Below are positions 42,496 to 50,463 of a stretch of DNA of 64,000 bases, one piece after another. Below the pieces are notes generated by a model, which worked only from the letters and a program-made list of their open reading frames with translations, searched no databases and was not told the origin of the DNA. The position numbers were made by a program, and so were the translations under genes. The first letter of the stretch is position 1; each line of letters starts with the position of its first letter. Origin of the DNA: a bacterium (GTDB taxonomy: Bacteria; JAJVIF01); NCBI GenBank assembly GCA_022072165.1, contig JAJVIF010000001.1, forward strand, positions 1,426,001 to 1,490,000. Reading direction: 5' to 3'.

Positions 42496-44865
42496 TCAGG
42501 GCGCCAGGTCCGCTGGCAGGGTCGTGGCGGGTCCGATGGTGACATTGCCGAGCCCATCGACCACGAGGTCGAAGGGGCGATGCCAACTCCGCTCCCACTC
42601 CAGCTGATCACCCTGGCCAGCATAGAACTCGATGGGGGTGTTGAAGTTCTCCCGGTTCAGGCTGGGAGGTCCGTTGAAGGTGGATATCTGGAGGTCCGGG
42701 GTCCCGGAATAGATCGCCACCCGGATGCTGAGGCGGATCGGCCAGGCGGCGGAGTTCCGGCGGTTGGTGAAGTAGTTCACCCCGACGGGGTAGACCGAGT
42801 TGATCTTCAGGCTGGTCCCCGAAATGTTGTTGATGCCATCCATGACCTCCGGCCCGAAGCCGTTGTCATCGCGATGGATGTAGCGCACATCGACCACGCT
42901 GTCACTGGTGGTGCAGGGCTTGCTGGCCGTGCCAGGTCCATTCCCCTGAATCCAGTTGCAGTAGTAGAGGTGGTCGAAGACAGTGGACGCCGGGGCGGTG
43001 GGACTCCAGAGATGGAGGTCCATGTCGGTCAGATCGCCCGAGGTGTAGACCACCGGCTCCCAGGCGAGACTGATCCGGAACGATGGAATGGTCGTGGGGT
43101 CGACGTTCCAGGTGATCGGGGCATAGTTGGCGTTGGAGGTCCCCGAAGGAATGATTCCCACATACTGGTTATTCGCGGTCACGGTAAAGGTGTTGGGACC
43201 ATTGGGCAGCAGGGGCATGGTGACCTGGAACCGGCCGTATTCATCGGTCTGGAGCGGCAGGACCCAGGGGGTGTTCATCGGCGCTCCGCCGGGGCCGACC
43301 TGGGTGATGGTGGTGACGGCCCGGGCGGCCGAAGCGGGGAGTCCCTGGGTGGTGAAGTCGAGGCCGAGGATGGTGCCGGAGAGAGTCGCAAGACCCTTCA
43401 CCTGATCCACGATCGGCGGATTGAGCGTAATGGTGGGCGGACCGGCAGGTCGAATGAAGACCGGGACGATGCGGTACGCCACGAAGTCCGCGTTAATCCT
43501 GTTCAGCGGGTCCTGATTGTGGAGACGTCCGCCAATGAAGTTCCCGCGCAGCTTCCCATCGGCATCCGGCGGACCGGACTGGCACTGAGTGGCCAGGGAG
43601 GCATCGTGATACTCATCCTCCACCCGGACCAGGGCCAGGTAGGGCTCCGGGCGCTCCAGCGCGCTGAGGTCCGGGCCGGGCAGGGTCCCTGCTGCGAAGG
43701 AGTAGATGTAGGGGTCACCTGGCTGACCGGTGCCGCCTGATGGGGTCGCCTGAGTGATGACATTGAAGATCCGTTCGTTCCCCGGCGACGTGGCGAGGCC
43801 CGGCAGGTCGACCGTCACGGTCCGGACATCGCTGGGGCAATTCACCTGATCGAGGCCTGTGCCGGTGATGGCTCCCGCCTGCCAGTCGAGCACCTCCACA
43901 TCCCAGCTCAGGATGGTGCCGGTGGTGGTGTCGCCGAAGATGGTCTGCGGCAGGTTGGTCCGGACGCTGTACGCTTCCTTGATGTTGTACTCGGGGAGGC
44001 GCACGACGCTGTTGATCCGGTCGACTTTTGTGGTCCCCTGCCCCCAGCTCGCTTCGATGATGGTCCGGAAGCGCCGAATGGAAAGTCCGGGCAGGTCGGG
44101 GTCGGTGATGTCGATGAGCCAGCGCTTAATGTCCGGGCCATCGCCGGGCCTAAACGCCCGGCTGGGAATCTCGGCTCCTTCAAACTCGGCGGAGAAGTCG
44201 TCTTCATTGAAGTACCAGCGATAGGGGTTCAATGAGCCGTCATAGCGGACACCGTCGACCACGCCAACATCGTAGTGATGGGTGTAGCCATCGGCGTTGC
44301 GCACGATGTCCCAGACGCCGAGGGCATCGATGCCACTGGGGGTGCCATCCTGGACTTTCGGCGAGTCGGGGTACGCGAATTTCAACAGGGGTGTCGAGAG
44401 GAGGTCGAGCTCCGGGATGAGGATCACCCGGGTGTCGTAGACCACCAGGTCGGCGCGTCCTCCGGGCAGCGTGGAGACCTTGTAGGGATGACGCAGGGCG
44501 ATGTCGACCCAGACATCGAAGTCCGGAGTCAGACCAAAGGCATCGACATAGAGGCAATCGGCGCAGGGGAACTGCCGGAAGAAGTCCGTGATGTCGGCAT
44601 CGTAGGAGTCGCCCTGAGCTGCGAGGGACCGGGGTGCCAGGGGTTCCAGTATGACCCCATCCGCACTGACCGTCAGAGCATACTCCCCGATGATGGCATC
44701 GCCGCTGATGGTGGAGATGGGACCAGTTGCAGATGAGGGGACTTGTGGAACGGCGGCGGGGGTGGCGGGGTCGGTCCCCTTGCGGCCGTTTTGACAGCCA
44801 GGGGAGAGCAGGGCTAGTAGGGCAACACCTGTGAGTAAGCCAGAAGTGAGCGAGCGGCGAAGCAT
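42496..44865 (-). CDS. Very large secreted lipoprotein, HPF/NADGY family member 5
   Basis: A 789-residue lipoprotein with lipobox LSPGC (Cys24). The N-terminal domain has LTVSADGVILEPLAP, QGDSYDADITDFFRQFPCADCLY, ALRHPYKVSTLPGGRADLVVYD and RNADGYTHHYDVGV. It shares RLPEYNIKEAY with the 23410 member and has VEVLDWQAGAI. The middle holds a carboxypeptidase-regulatory-like repeat (GLATLSGTILGLDF ... RFQVTMPLLPNGPNTFTV). The C-terminus is a beta domain with DMDLHLWSPTAPASTVF. HPY replaces HPF here. The -10 TATACT (44975-44970) gives a leader of about 100 nt with GGGAG before the ATG. It is followed in the same direction by member 4. Confidence 0.83.
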   Translation of the reverse strand: MLRRSLTSGLLTGVALLALLSPGCQNGRKGTDPATPAAVPQVPSSATGPISTISGDAIIGEYALTVSADGVILEPLAPRSLAAQGDSYDADITDFFRQFPCADCLYVDAFGLTPDFDVWVDIALRHPYKVSTLPGGRADLVVYDTRVILIPELDLLSTPLLKFAYPDSPKVQDGTPSGIDALGVWDIVRNADGYTHHYDVGVVDGVRYDGSLNPYRWYFNEDDFSAEFEGAEIPSRAFRPGDGPDIKRWLIDITDPDLPGLSIRRFRTIIEASWGQGTTKVDRINSVVRLPEYNIKEAYSVRTNLPQTIFGDTTTGTILSWDVEVLDWQAGAITGTGLDQVNCPSDVRTVTVDLPGLATSPGNERIFNVITQATPSGGTGQPGDPYIYSFAAGTLPGPDLSALERPEPYLALVRVEDEYHDASLATQCQSGPPDADGKLRGNFIGGRLHNQDPLNRINADFVAYRIVPVFIRPAGPPTITLNPPIVDQVKGLATLSGTILGLDFTTQGLPASAARAVTTITQVGPGGAPMNTPWVLPLQTDEYGRFQVTMPLLPNGPNTFTVTANNQYVGIIPSGTSNANYAPITWNVDPTTIPSFRISLAWEPVVYTSGDLTDMDLHLWSPTAPASTVFDHLYYCNWIQGNGPGTASKPCTTSDSVVDVRYIHRDDNGFGPEVMDGINNISGTSLKINSVYPVGVNYFTNRRNSAAWPIRLSIRVAIYSGTPDLQISTFNGPPSLNRENFNTPIEFYAGQGDQLEWERSWHRPFDLVVDGLGNVTIGPATTLPADLAP

Positions 44866-45008
44866 GGAGCGTCTCCCGGAGTCCAGCAGAACAGCACCGG
44901 ACCCTGTCCGTGGGGTGTGCAGAGTTGGGAACGGGTGTCGTTATCCCGGAACTGGGGATGCCGACTGCCAGTATATCACCGGGGTGGCCCGCTTCTGAGG
45001 GTTGGGCG

Positions 45009-45067
45009 TTGACGCCTCTTCATCGAACCGGGTAGCATTTAAGGGTGGTGAAAGGGGCAGCCCCTTT
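45009..45067 (+). promoter_or_regulatory. Promoter and leader hairpin of the 47-residue lipoprotein gene
   Basis: TTGACG (45009-45014), an 18-bp spacer and TAGCAT (45033-45038) form one of the best promoters in the window. AAAGGGG-CAG-CCCCTTT (45051-45067) in the leader is a 7-bp hairpin that could act as an early terminator. Confidence 0.6.
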
Positions 45068-45137
45068 TGCCCCCCCGCGCCGGGTACGCCGTTGTGGCGT
45101 CGAGGCAACCGGGGGTCGTCTCCTCAAGGAGCATCCG

Positions 45138-45281
45138 ATGCGTCGACTCGTTGCCCTGGTCGGTCTCTTCATTCTGGTGGGGGGGCTCCTGGCGAGCTGC
45201 GGCCCCAAGGACGATGCTGGTGCCGGTGGCGGCACGCCTGAGCCGAAGTCCGATCCCGCCGAAGGTGCTCTGGACGAGTAA
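45138..45281 (+). CDS. Small lipoprotein, 47 residues
   Basis: A short lipoprotein: signal RRLVALVGLFILVGGLLAS with lipobox LASC (Cys21), leaving a 27-residue mature peptide that is Gly, Asp, Glu and Pro rich with no domain. AAGGAG lies 6 nt before the ATG. The gene has its own strong promoter, a leader of about 95 nt with a hairpin, and a good terminator, so it is probably well expressed. It may be a structural outer-membrane lipoprotein or a regulator; the sequence gives no further clue. It is short and easy to miss. Confidence 0.75.
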   Translation: MRRLVALVGLFILVGGLLASCGPKDDAGAGGGTPEPKSDPAEGALDE

Positions 45282-45326
45282 TCCCTCGTCACAGGCCCGC
45301 CTGAGACCGACAATCCGTGCTATCGC

Positions 45327-45359
45327 AGCCCCGGCGCAAGCCAGGGCTCTTTTCTTTTT
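45327..45359 (+). terminator. Rho-independent terminator of the small lipoprotein gene
   Basis: AGCCC and GGGCT enclose GGC-GCAA-GCC, followed by TCTTTTCTTTTT. This is the cleanest U-tract terminator in the window. Confidence 0.88.
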
Positions 45360-45372
45360 GAAGGAGCAGAAG

Positions 45373-46110
45373 TCAGGAAACGTCGGAAGCTGGCCACCAG
45401 CAGGTCGTAAAACCAGCAGCAGGCTGCAGTCGGAGCACCACACTTACACGCAAACGCTTGAAATGCGCCAGGAGCGCGAGGAGTCCCACCGTGCCGGTGA
45501 GGACCTCCCCCCCCAGGCGTCGCGCGAGTTCCTGTTCCGCAGGTGTCTGGAGCGCTGGCAACGATGTAAGGCAAGCCACGGCGCTGGGAAGCTCAGGCAG
45601 CGGCGCATAGAGATGCTGGGTATCGATGAACCGGGTCGGGGTGTCATCCTCGACCGGGTAGCCCATCAGGTAGTTGTCGCGGGTCCAGTTGATGTGATCA
45701 CCAACCTGCACCCAGGGAGCATCCGCCAAAGCAGGCACCAGTCCCCTCCCCTCCTCCAGCAGGATCACCCGCTGATGCCCGGTCCCCGCCAGCACTTCCA
45801 TGCAGGCCGCCCAGATCCGGTCATCAGGAAGCTCGGTCGCGTAAGGATCGGTCAGTCGCGGGACAAGGATCAGCCCACCGGGGACGACCGGTGACTGCCA
45901 GGCTTCCAGTCGCCAGGGGAGCGGTGTCCGGACGAGCGCGAGGGGCGGGGTCTCCAACAGGAGGGTGGCATCGGGCCAGACCTCAGCGGGAGGGGTCCAG
46001 TGCCAGGGCCAACAAACCGGCACCGGAAACCGATCCGGCGTGAGGGTGATGAGGGGCTCCAGGTTGGGCGTCAGGAGCCGAACCTGGTTCCAGAACGTCG
46101 AGGTCGGCAT
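45373..46110 (-). CDS. Degenerate purine nucleoside phosphorylase-like protein
   Basis: A 245-residue protein that resembles the trimeric purine nucleoside phosphorylase / MTAP family only in its second half: VQVGDHINWTRDNYLMG parallels the family SDHINLTGRNPLVG region, TRFIDTQHLYAPL the FVDMSDAYDP block, and LPALQTPAEQELARRLGGEVLTG the GPxFETPAExRxLRxLGADAVGMS block. The N-terminal phosphate-binding GSGLG is absent, and the substrate-binding glutamate of FETPAE is Gln here. It is thus probably inactive in phosphorolysis or has a new role. The ATG at 46110 has TACGCT (46126-46121) 10 nt upstream, so the message is nearly leaderless. Confidence 0.6.
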   Translation of the reverse strand: MPTSTFWNQVRLLTPNLEPLITLTPDRFPVPVCWPWHWTPPAEVWPDATLLLETPPLALVRTPLPWRLEAWQSPVVPGGLILVPRLTDPYATELPDDRIWAACMEVLAGTGHQRVILLEEGRGLVPALADAPWVQVGDHINWTRDNYLMGYPVEDDTPTRFIDTQHLYAPLPELPSAVACLTSLPALQTPAEQELARRLGGEVLTGTVGLLALLAHFKRLRVSVVLRLQPAAGFTTCWWPASDVS

Positions 46111-46173
46111 GGCAGGGAGCAGCGTACCGCAGAGAGGGGTCAGGATTGCCTCTGCTACGCTTCAGCCGTGATG
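46108..46173. promoter_or_regulatory. Divergent near-leaderless promoters with identical -10 TACGCT
   Basis: TACGCT on the minus strand (46126-46121) ends 10 nt before the PNP-like ATG, and TACGCT on the plus strand (46156-46161) ends 9 nt before the symporter ATG. Confidence 0.6.
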
Positions 46174-47616
46174 AAACCGGAGGAAAACGTACCAGCCTTC
46201 GACCGACGCGCCCGGCTGATTTACGCGTCCGGGTATCTCGGAGTTTCGCTGCTGACATTCGCGGTCTCGCAGTGGATCCACTCGTATTACGTCCCGACCA
46301 CCGGCGGTGCCGCGCTCCTGCAGCCGGCGGCGATGCTGGGAGTCGCCCTGGTGGTGGCGAAGATCATCGATGGGCTGGCAGACCCCATCGCGGGGTACTT
46401 CTCTGACACGGCCCGGACCCCGTTGGGCCGACGGCGTCCGTTTCTGCTGATCTTTGGCCCCCTGGCGGGACTCTCTTTTGCGCTCCTCTTCCCGCGGGTG
46501 AGTCCAGGGGAGACCATCAGCTTCGTGCAGTTTGTGACCACCCTTTGCGCGTATTACTTTTTCTACACGATGGCGGTGACGCCCTATCTGGCGCTGCTGC
46601 CAGAATTGACGAAGGGGGATACCGAACGTCTGGGGCTCACGAGTCTCCAGACCTTCTTCAACTTTGCGGGCATCGGCCTGGCGATGGTGCTGGGGGCTTC
46701 GATCCGGACCACGCCCTGGATGGCCCCACTCCTGGGGCTCATCGGGGGACTGGCGCTAATGTTGCCAGGACTGCTGCTCCGGGAACCGCCATTGCCACCC
46801 GCCAGCGGTCCACGTCCCTCGCTTGCCGGGATGTTCCTGGAGCTCTGGGATGCCCTGCAGAACCGGCTCTTCTTGCTGTTTGTGGTGTCGCAACTCTGTC
46901 TCTGGTTTGGCTTCAACATGATCCTGGCCTGGATGCCCTATCTGGTGGAGCGCCTGCTGCGCGGGCCCAGCGTGACGCAGGCGAATCTGGCGGTCCTGGG
47001 AACTGCTCTGGTGCTCCTGCCGCTGGCGTATCGCCTGGTGAAGCAGCTGGGGAAGGTCCGGGGCCTGATGCTCGCCATGACCGGCTTTGCCTGTGGCTTC
47101 CTTCTGCTGTCCCAGCTCCCCCGGCTGGAGGCACCGCCCCTGGATGCCGAGCGACTCATGACCAAGCATCACTTTCACGGGACGATCGAGGAGTTCCGGG
47201 CGCAGCTGGATCCTGCCGAGCTGTCGGGCGATCCTGCGACTCCCAATAAGCGCTGGCAGGTGGGCCTCGTGGTCCTGCTGGGCCTGGGATTACCGCTGGC
47301 GATGTTCTTTTTGAGTCCGAATGCGATTTTGTCGGAGGTGATCGATCTCGATAAGCTCGCCCGGGGTGGCGGTCGGGAGGGGATGTTTTTTGCCGCTCAG
47401 GCAGTGGTGATCCAGACCGGTGGGGCAGCTTCTGGCTGGGTGCTCAACCAGGTCCTGACCCAAGGGGGGGATCGGGCGACGCTGTCGGGCATGATCGCGG
47501 TCGGGCCGGTCGCCGCCGCGGTGGTGCTCGCTGGCGTGGGGTTGTTATGGGTGTTTGGCGGGTTTTTGGGGCGAGAGCGGGACCGGATTTCGGCTCTGTC
47601 TGATATAGCACACTAA
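46171..47616 (+). CDS. MFS symporter of the GPH (glycoside-pentoside-hexuronide) family
   Basis: A 481-residue transporter with 12 hydrophobic segments. The GPH signature IIDGLADPIAGYFSDTARTPLGRRRPFLL follows the first loop, and the conserved FFLSPNAILSEVIDLDKL appears near the C-terminus. These proteins take up sugars or related solutes with sodium or protons. A hydrophilic insertion of about 60 residues (MTKHHFHGTIEEFRAQLDP) sits between helices. The frame GTG-ATG at 46168/46171 gives the start, with TACGCT 9 nt upstream. Divergent from the nucleoside phosphorylase-like gene, which suggests nucleoside or sugar metabolism but does not prove it. Confidence 0.87.
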   Translation: MKPEENVPAFDRRARLIYASGYLGVSLLTFAVSQWIHSYYVPTTGGAALLQPAAMLGVALVVAKIIDGLADPIAGYFSDTARTPLGRRRPFLLIFGPLAGLSFALLFPRVSPGETISFVQFVTTLCAYYFFYTMAVTPYLALLPELTKGDTERLGLTSLQTFFNFAGIGLAMVLGASIRTTPWMAPLLGLIGGLALMLPGLLLREPPLPPASGPRPSLAGMFLELWDALQNRLFLLFVVSQLCLWFGFNMILAWMPYLVERLLRGPSVTQANLAVLGTALVLLPLAYRLVKQLGKVRGLMLAMTGFACGFLLLSQLPRLEAPPLDAERLMTKHHFHGTIEEFRAQLDPAELSGDPATPNKRWQVGLVVLLGLGLPLAMFFLSPNAILSEVIDLDKLARGGGREGMFFAAQAVVIQTGGAASGWVLNQVLTQGGDRATLSGMIAVGPVAAAVVLAGVGLLWVFGGFLGRERDRISALSDIAH

Positions 47617-47666
47617 AATCTGATTGTATCTTTGCCCGTGCCTTTCACACTCCTTCAGAGACTTGC

Positions 47667-47733
47667 TACAATGTCCCTGCCCCTGTTACCGACCCCACTT
47701 CAGTGGAGGGGTCGGATCGTCCGAGAATTGTGG
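47667..47733 (+). promoter_or_regulatory. Promoter and hairpin leader of a small ORF
   Basis: TACAAT (47667-47672) starts a leader of about 55 nt that contains a hairpin with CCGACCCC and GGGGTCGG arms. The region then reaches the GTG at 47734. Confidence 0.45.
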
Positions 47734-47922
47734 GTGACCGCCGTGGCTAAGACCGCCGCTCCCTTGTCGACAGAACCGAAGCCTGTCGTGATCAACGACA
47801 CGCCAACCTCGGGCAAGCCCGAGAACGATAACCTCGCTCGCATGAGCCCGGCCTCGCGCCGCGCTTACATCCGGCTGCGGGAGAAGCAGCAGGCGAAGGC
47901 CGCCGGGCGCTCGACTGAATAG
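47734..47922 (+). CDS. Small hypothetical basic protein, 62 residues
   Basis: A short frame read from GTG (47734) or from a second GTG at 47743. The first half is Thr/Pro/Ala-rich (KTAAPLSTEPKPVVIN) and the second half, MSPASRRAYIRLREKQQAKAAG, is a basic amphipathic stretch suited to binding nucleic acid or another protein. I do not recognise it. A promoter, a structured leader and a terminator bracket it, which supports a real gene. The start is uncertain and an RNA function for the leader is possible. Confidence 0.5.
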   Translation: MTAVAKTAAPLSTEPKPVVINDTPTSGKPENDNLARMSPASRRAYIRLREKQQAKAAGRSTE

Positions 47923-47954
47923 TCAGTCACGCAACTCCCTCCCCAAAACTACTC

Positions 47955-47980
47955 AGGACCCGCCAGCGATGGCGGGTCCT
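47955..47980. terminator. Bidirectional terminator between small ORF and CHAD-like gene
   Basis: AGGACCCGCC and GGCGGGTCCT form a perfect 10-bp stem with a 6-nt loop, followed by GTGGTTTGTT on the plus strand. Confidence 0.7.
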
Positions 47981-48009
47981 GTGGTTTGTTCGGACATGTC
48001 AGCATGCCA

Positions 48010-48558
48010 TTAGTCGCTGAGAGCGCGTCGGAAGCGACGCAGGTCTGGGGAGTCGAGGATTGTCTGCAGCGCGCCATCGAAAGCCTCCAGCCGCCGCAGC
48101 CGATCTTCCTCGAGTGGCTGGAGGCTAGCATCCAGCGAGCTTTCCGCGACCAGTACCCCGTTTGCCGGTGCTGCATCAGCAGCCTCCGCCTCAACTGCAG
48201 TACTGGCGGGAGCCGCCAGCACCGCTGCATCCGGGTCGAGCCCCACCAGGCGAGTCCGGAGTTCCTCCAGCATTGCCTCGCTGTAGATCACCTGCTCGAC
48301 AGCCCGCTGCAGCAGTTCGATCTGGTCAAGCGCAGCGTTGAAGACCCGTCGGGGCAGGCAGTCCACGAAGCATTCCAGGGGATATCGGAGCCGGTACAGG
48401 GCCGTACGGAGCCCCGCAAGTTCGGCAGGATCGTGGCGCTTCCGGTACTTCGCACTGGCCCGCAGCACCCGCCGGAGGCGATCCTGCAGGATGAGTCGGG
48501 CCATGTCACTGAAAGCCGCTGTTGGGTCGAGACCCTTGATGCGGAGGCTCTTTTTCAT
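48010..48558 (-). CDS. CHAD-domain-like protein
   Basis: A helical protein of 182 residues from the ATG at 48558. ASAKYRKRHDPAELAGLRTALYRLRYPLECFVDCL, with the VHxLRVxxRRLR-like pattern, and ALDQIELLQRAVEQVIYSEAMLEELRTRL resemble a short CHAD domain, a histidine/arginine-rich helical bundle that binds polyphosphate. The region between is Ala-rich. The frame is open to 48690, and a TACGCT around 48640 could give a leadered message; the ATG at 48558 is only the best guess. Function inferred only from the fold resemblance. Confidence 0.55.
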   Translation of the reverse strand: MKKSLRIKGLDPTAAFSDMARLILQDRLRRVLRASAKYRKRHDPAELAGLRTALYRLRYPLECFVDCLPRRVFNAALDQIELLQRAVEQVIYSEAMLEELRTRLVGLDPDAAVLAAPASTAVEAEAADAAPANGVLVAESSLDASLQPLEEDRLRRLEAFDGALQTILDSPDLRRFRRALSD

Positions 48559-48712
48559 GTTGTCGCTACACCCCAAGGCCAGGTCTTTGGTGTCCAGAGA
48601 CGGCACTTCACGACTTGCTGACGGCTTACCATAGCGTACCCGCCGGGAGTTTGCCTGAATGTGATGCGGGTCGCGGTGTAAACTTTTCATGGAGCCGAGT
48701 GAGGTGCCCGGC

Positions 48713-48729
48713 TATACTGCGCGATTGTG
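48713..48729 (+). promoter_or_regulatory. Leaderless promoter of 48727 gene
   Basis: TATACT (48713-48718) ends 8 nt before the GTG start codon. Confidence 0.6.
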
Positions 48730-49122
48730 GATCCCCGTCGTGAAGCCGATCTGCTGCGCCAGCTCCCCTTCGGGATGGACCGCCCAGTCTCCCTGGCGGA
48801 TGGCCTGCCGATTCGGGTCGAGCGGATCATCGGTTTCACACTCCTCATTGCTGTCTATGTCCTGCTGACTTGCCTCCCCTTCGCGATCGTCTTCCTGGTG
48901 CTATCTCAGGCCGATCCGACTCTGGAAACCCTCTGGGCGATCCTGGGCAAGAGTTTCGCAGCGCTCTGGTTTGGTTCGGCGATCTGGCTTGTCCTCTGGT
49001 TCATCGTCTATGTCGTTCTCGACATCAAGCATCCTTCCACCCTCGGCCGTGTACCTGGGCTCGATGTCCCCGGTGAAGACGCTGATGAAGAAGAGACCCC
49101 GACAGCCCGACCGACTGCCTGA
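48727..49122 (+). CDS. Small integral membrane protein
   Basis: A 131-residue protein with two strong membrane segments (IIGFTLLIAVYVLLTCLPFA and FAALWFGSAIWLVLWFIVYVVL) and a short acidic C-terminal tail (GEDADEEETPTARPTA). No motif is recognised. Message is probably leaderless with a GTG start. It is convergent with waaA, their stops 12 nt apart, so no terminator sits between them. Confidence 0.65.
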   Translation: MDPRREADLLRQLPFGMDRPVSLADGLPIRVERIIGFTLLIAVYVLLTCLPFAIVFLVLSQADPTLETLWAILGKSFAALWFGSAIWLVLWFIVYVVLDIKHPSTLGRVPGLDVPGEDADEEETPTARPTA

Positions 49123-49134
49123 GTACCTCGCACG

Positions 49135-50463
49135 CTAGCTGGTAGCCTCGCAACGTGATTTCAGCCACTCGCCAAGGGCGGAGGTAGCTCCCCGATGAGC
49201 ATCGACTGTTGTCAGCAGTTTCTCCCGCATTTGCTGTCGCTGCCAGGTATCTCCCAGGATCTCGCGCATGTGATGGGCCAGGGACTCCGCGGTCACCAGC
49301 TGGGCTACCTCATTCATAGTGAGCAGTTCAGCGATCGCCCGGAAGTTTTCCACGCTGGGACCATGCAGCACCGGGCACCCCTGCGCTGCCGGTTCCAGCA
49401 GGTTGTGCCCTCCCCGGGGGATGAGGCTGCCGCCGACGAAGGCGCAATCCGCAATCCCATAGAGGGAGACCAGATCGCCGAGGGTATCGACCAGAATCGT
49501 GGGCGGGTCCTCCACCCTGGGACCATGAACCTGCAGATCACTCAGGAGCCGGTAGGTGATCTGCCGCTCCTGCAGCAGGGCGATGACTTCCGGCAGGCGT
49601 TCAAGGTGTCGGGGTGCCAGGAACGCGACCAGCTGTCGCTTGGCCAGCCGGACCTGCTCCAGCGCTTGAAGCACCGGGACCTCTTCACCCGGATGGGTCG
49701 ACCCGGCAACAAACACCGGGGCATCGGCCGCAATCCCCAGACGTCCACGCGCCAGGGCGCGCTCTTCAGGACCAAGGGGAGTTCCGGCGGCATCGAACTT
49801 CACGTTGCCGACTGGTAGCAATTGCTCATCCCGGACCCCAAAAGTCTTCAGACGGCGTTCATCGAGGGCCGACTGCGGCTTGATGGCGGTGAATTGCTGC
49901 AGCATCCAGCGGATCAACGGTGCCGCTACTGCGGGAGGGCGGGCGGTCCGGTCGCTGATCCGGGCATTGGCGAGGAGGATCGGGATGTCGCGACGCACCG
50001 CTTCGTGAATCAGATTGGGCCAGAGTTCGGTTTCGTAGAGGACCAGGATCCGCGGTCGGAGTCCATCGAAAAAGCGACTCATCGGACCAGGGGCATCGAA
50101 GGGGAAGAAGGTGACCGGCGTCCCCTCGGGGAGCTTGCTGGTCGCAAGTTTGTACCCCCCGTTCGTGGTGGTGCTAAAGACCATCGGGACATCAGCGAAT
50201 CCTTCGGTCTGCCACCAGCGGATGAGTGGCGCGGCGGCGAGGGCTTCTCCCACGGAGACCCCGTGCACCCAGATCGTGCCGCGCGGGGCCGCTGAGGCGA
50301 CATGCCGCACGTCCGCAGGCAACAATCCACGCAGCGCAGTAAAGCGCTGTGGATAGGGCGCGGTGCCGGAGCGACGGGCTTTTACTGCCGGAAAGAGACC
50401 ACCAGCCAGGGTCATCGCGGGACGGTAGACGTGGTACTGCCAGGGCGCTGCCGGAGCGGTCAT
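49135..50463 (-). CDS. waaA: 3-deoxy-D-manno-octulosonic acid (Kdo) transferase
   Basis: WaaA adds Kdo to lipid A at the inner membrane. The 442-residue protein has a GT-B fold: WVHGVSVGEALAAAPLIR with the catalytic glutamate (SVGE), FSTTTNGGYKLA, PRILVLYETELWPNLIHEA, ILLANARISDRT, and the C-terminal ADCAFVGGSLIPRGGHNLLEPAAQGCPVLHGP that binds CMP-Kdo. The ATG at 50463 overlaps the stop of udk (ATGA), so the two are co-translated. Together with kdsB and an lpxL-like gene it shows that the organism makes lipopolysaccharide. Confidence 0.95.
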   Translation of the reverse strand: MTAPAAPWQYHVYRPAMTLAGGLFPAVKARRSGTAPYPQRFTALRGLLPADVRHVASAAPRGTIWVHGVSVGEALAAAPLIRWWQTEGFADVPMVFSTTTNGGYKLATSKLPEGTPVTFFPFDAPGPMSRFFDGLRPRILVLYETELWPNLIHEAVRRDIPILLANARISDRTARPPAVAAPLIRWMLQQFTAIKPQSALDERRLKTFGVRDEQLLPVGNVKFDAAGTPLGPEERALARGRLGIAADAPVFVAGSTHPGEEVPVLQALEQVRLAKRQLVAFLAPRHLERLPEVIALLQERQITYRLLSDLQVHGPRVEDPPTILVDTLGDLVSLYGIADCAFVGGSLIPRGGHNLLEPAAQGCPVLHGPSVENFRAIAELLTMNEVAQLVTAESLAHHMREILGDTWQRQQMREKLLTTVDAHRGATSALGEWLKSRCEATS

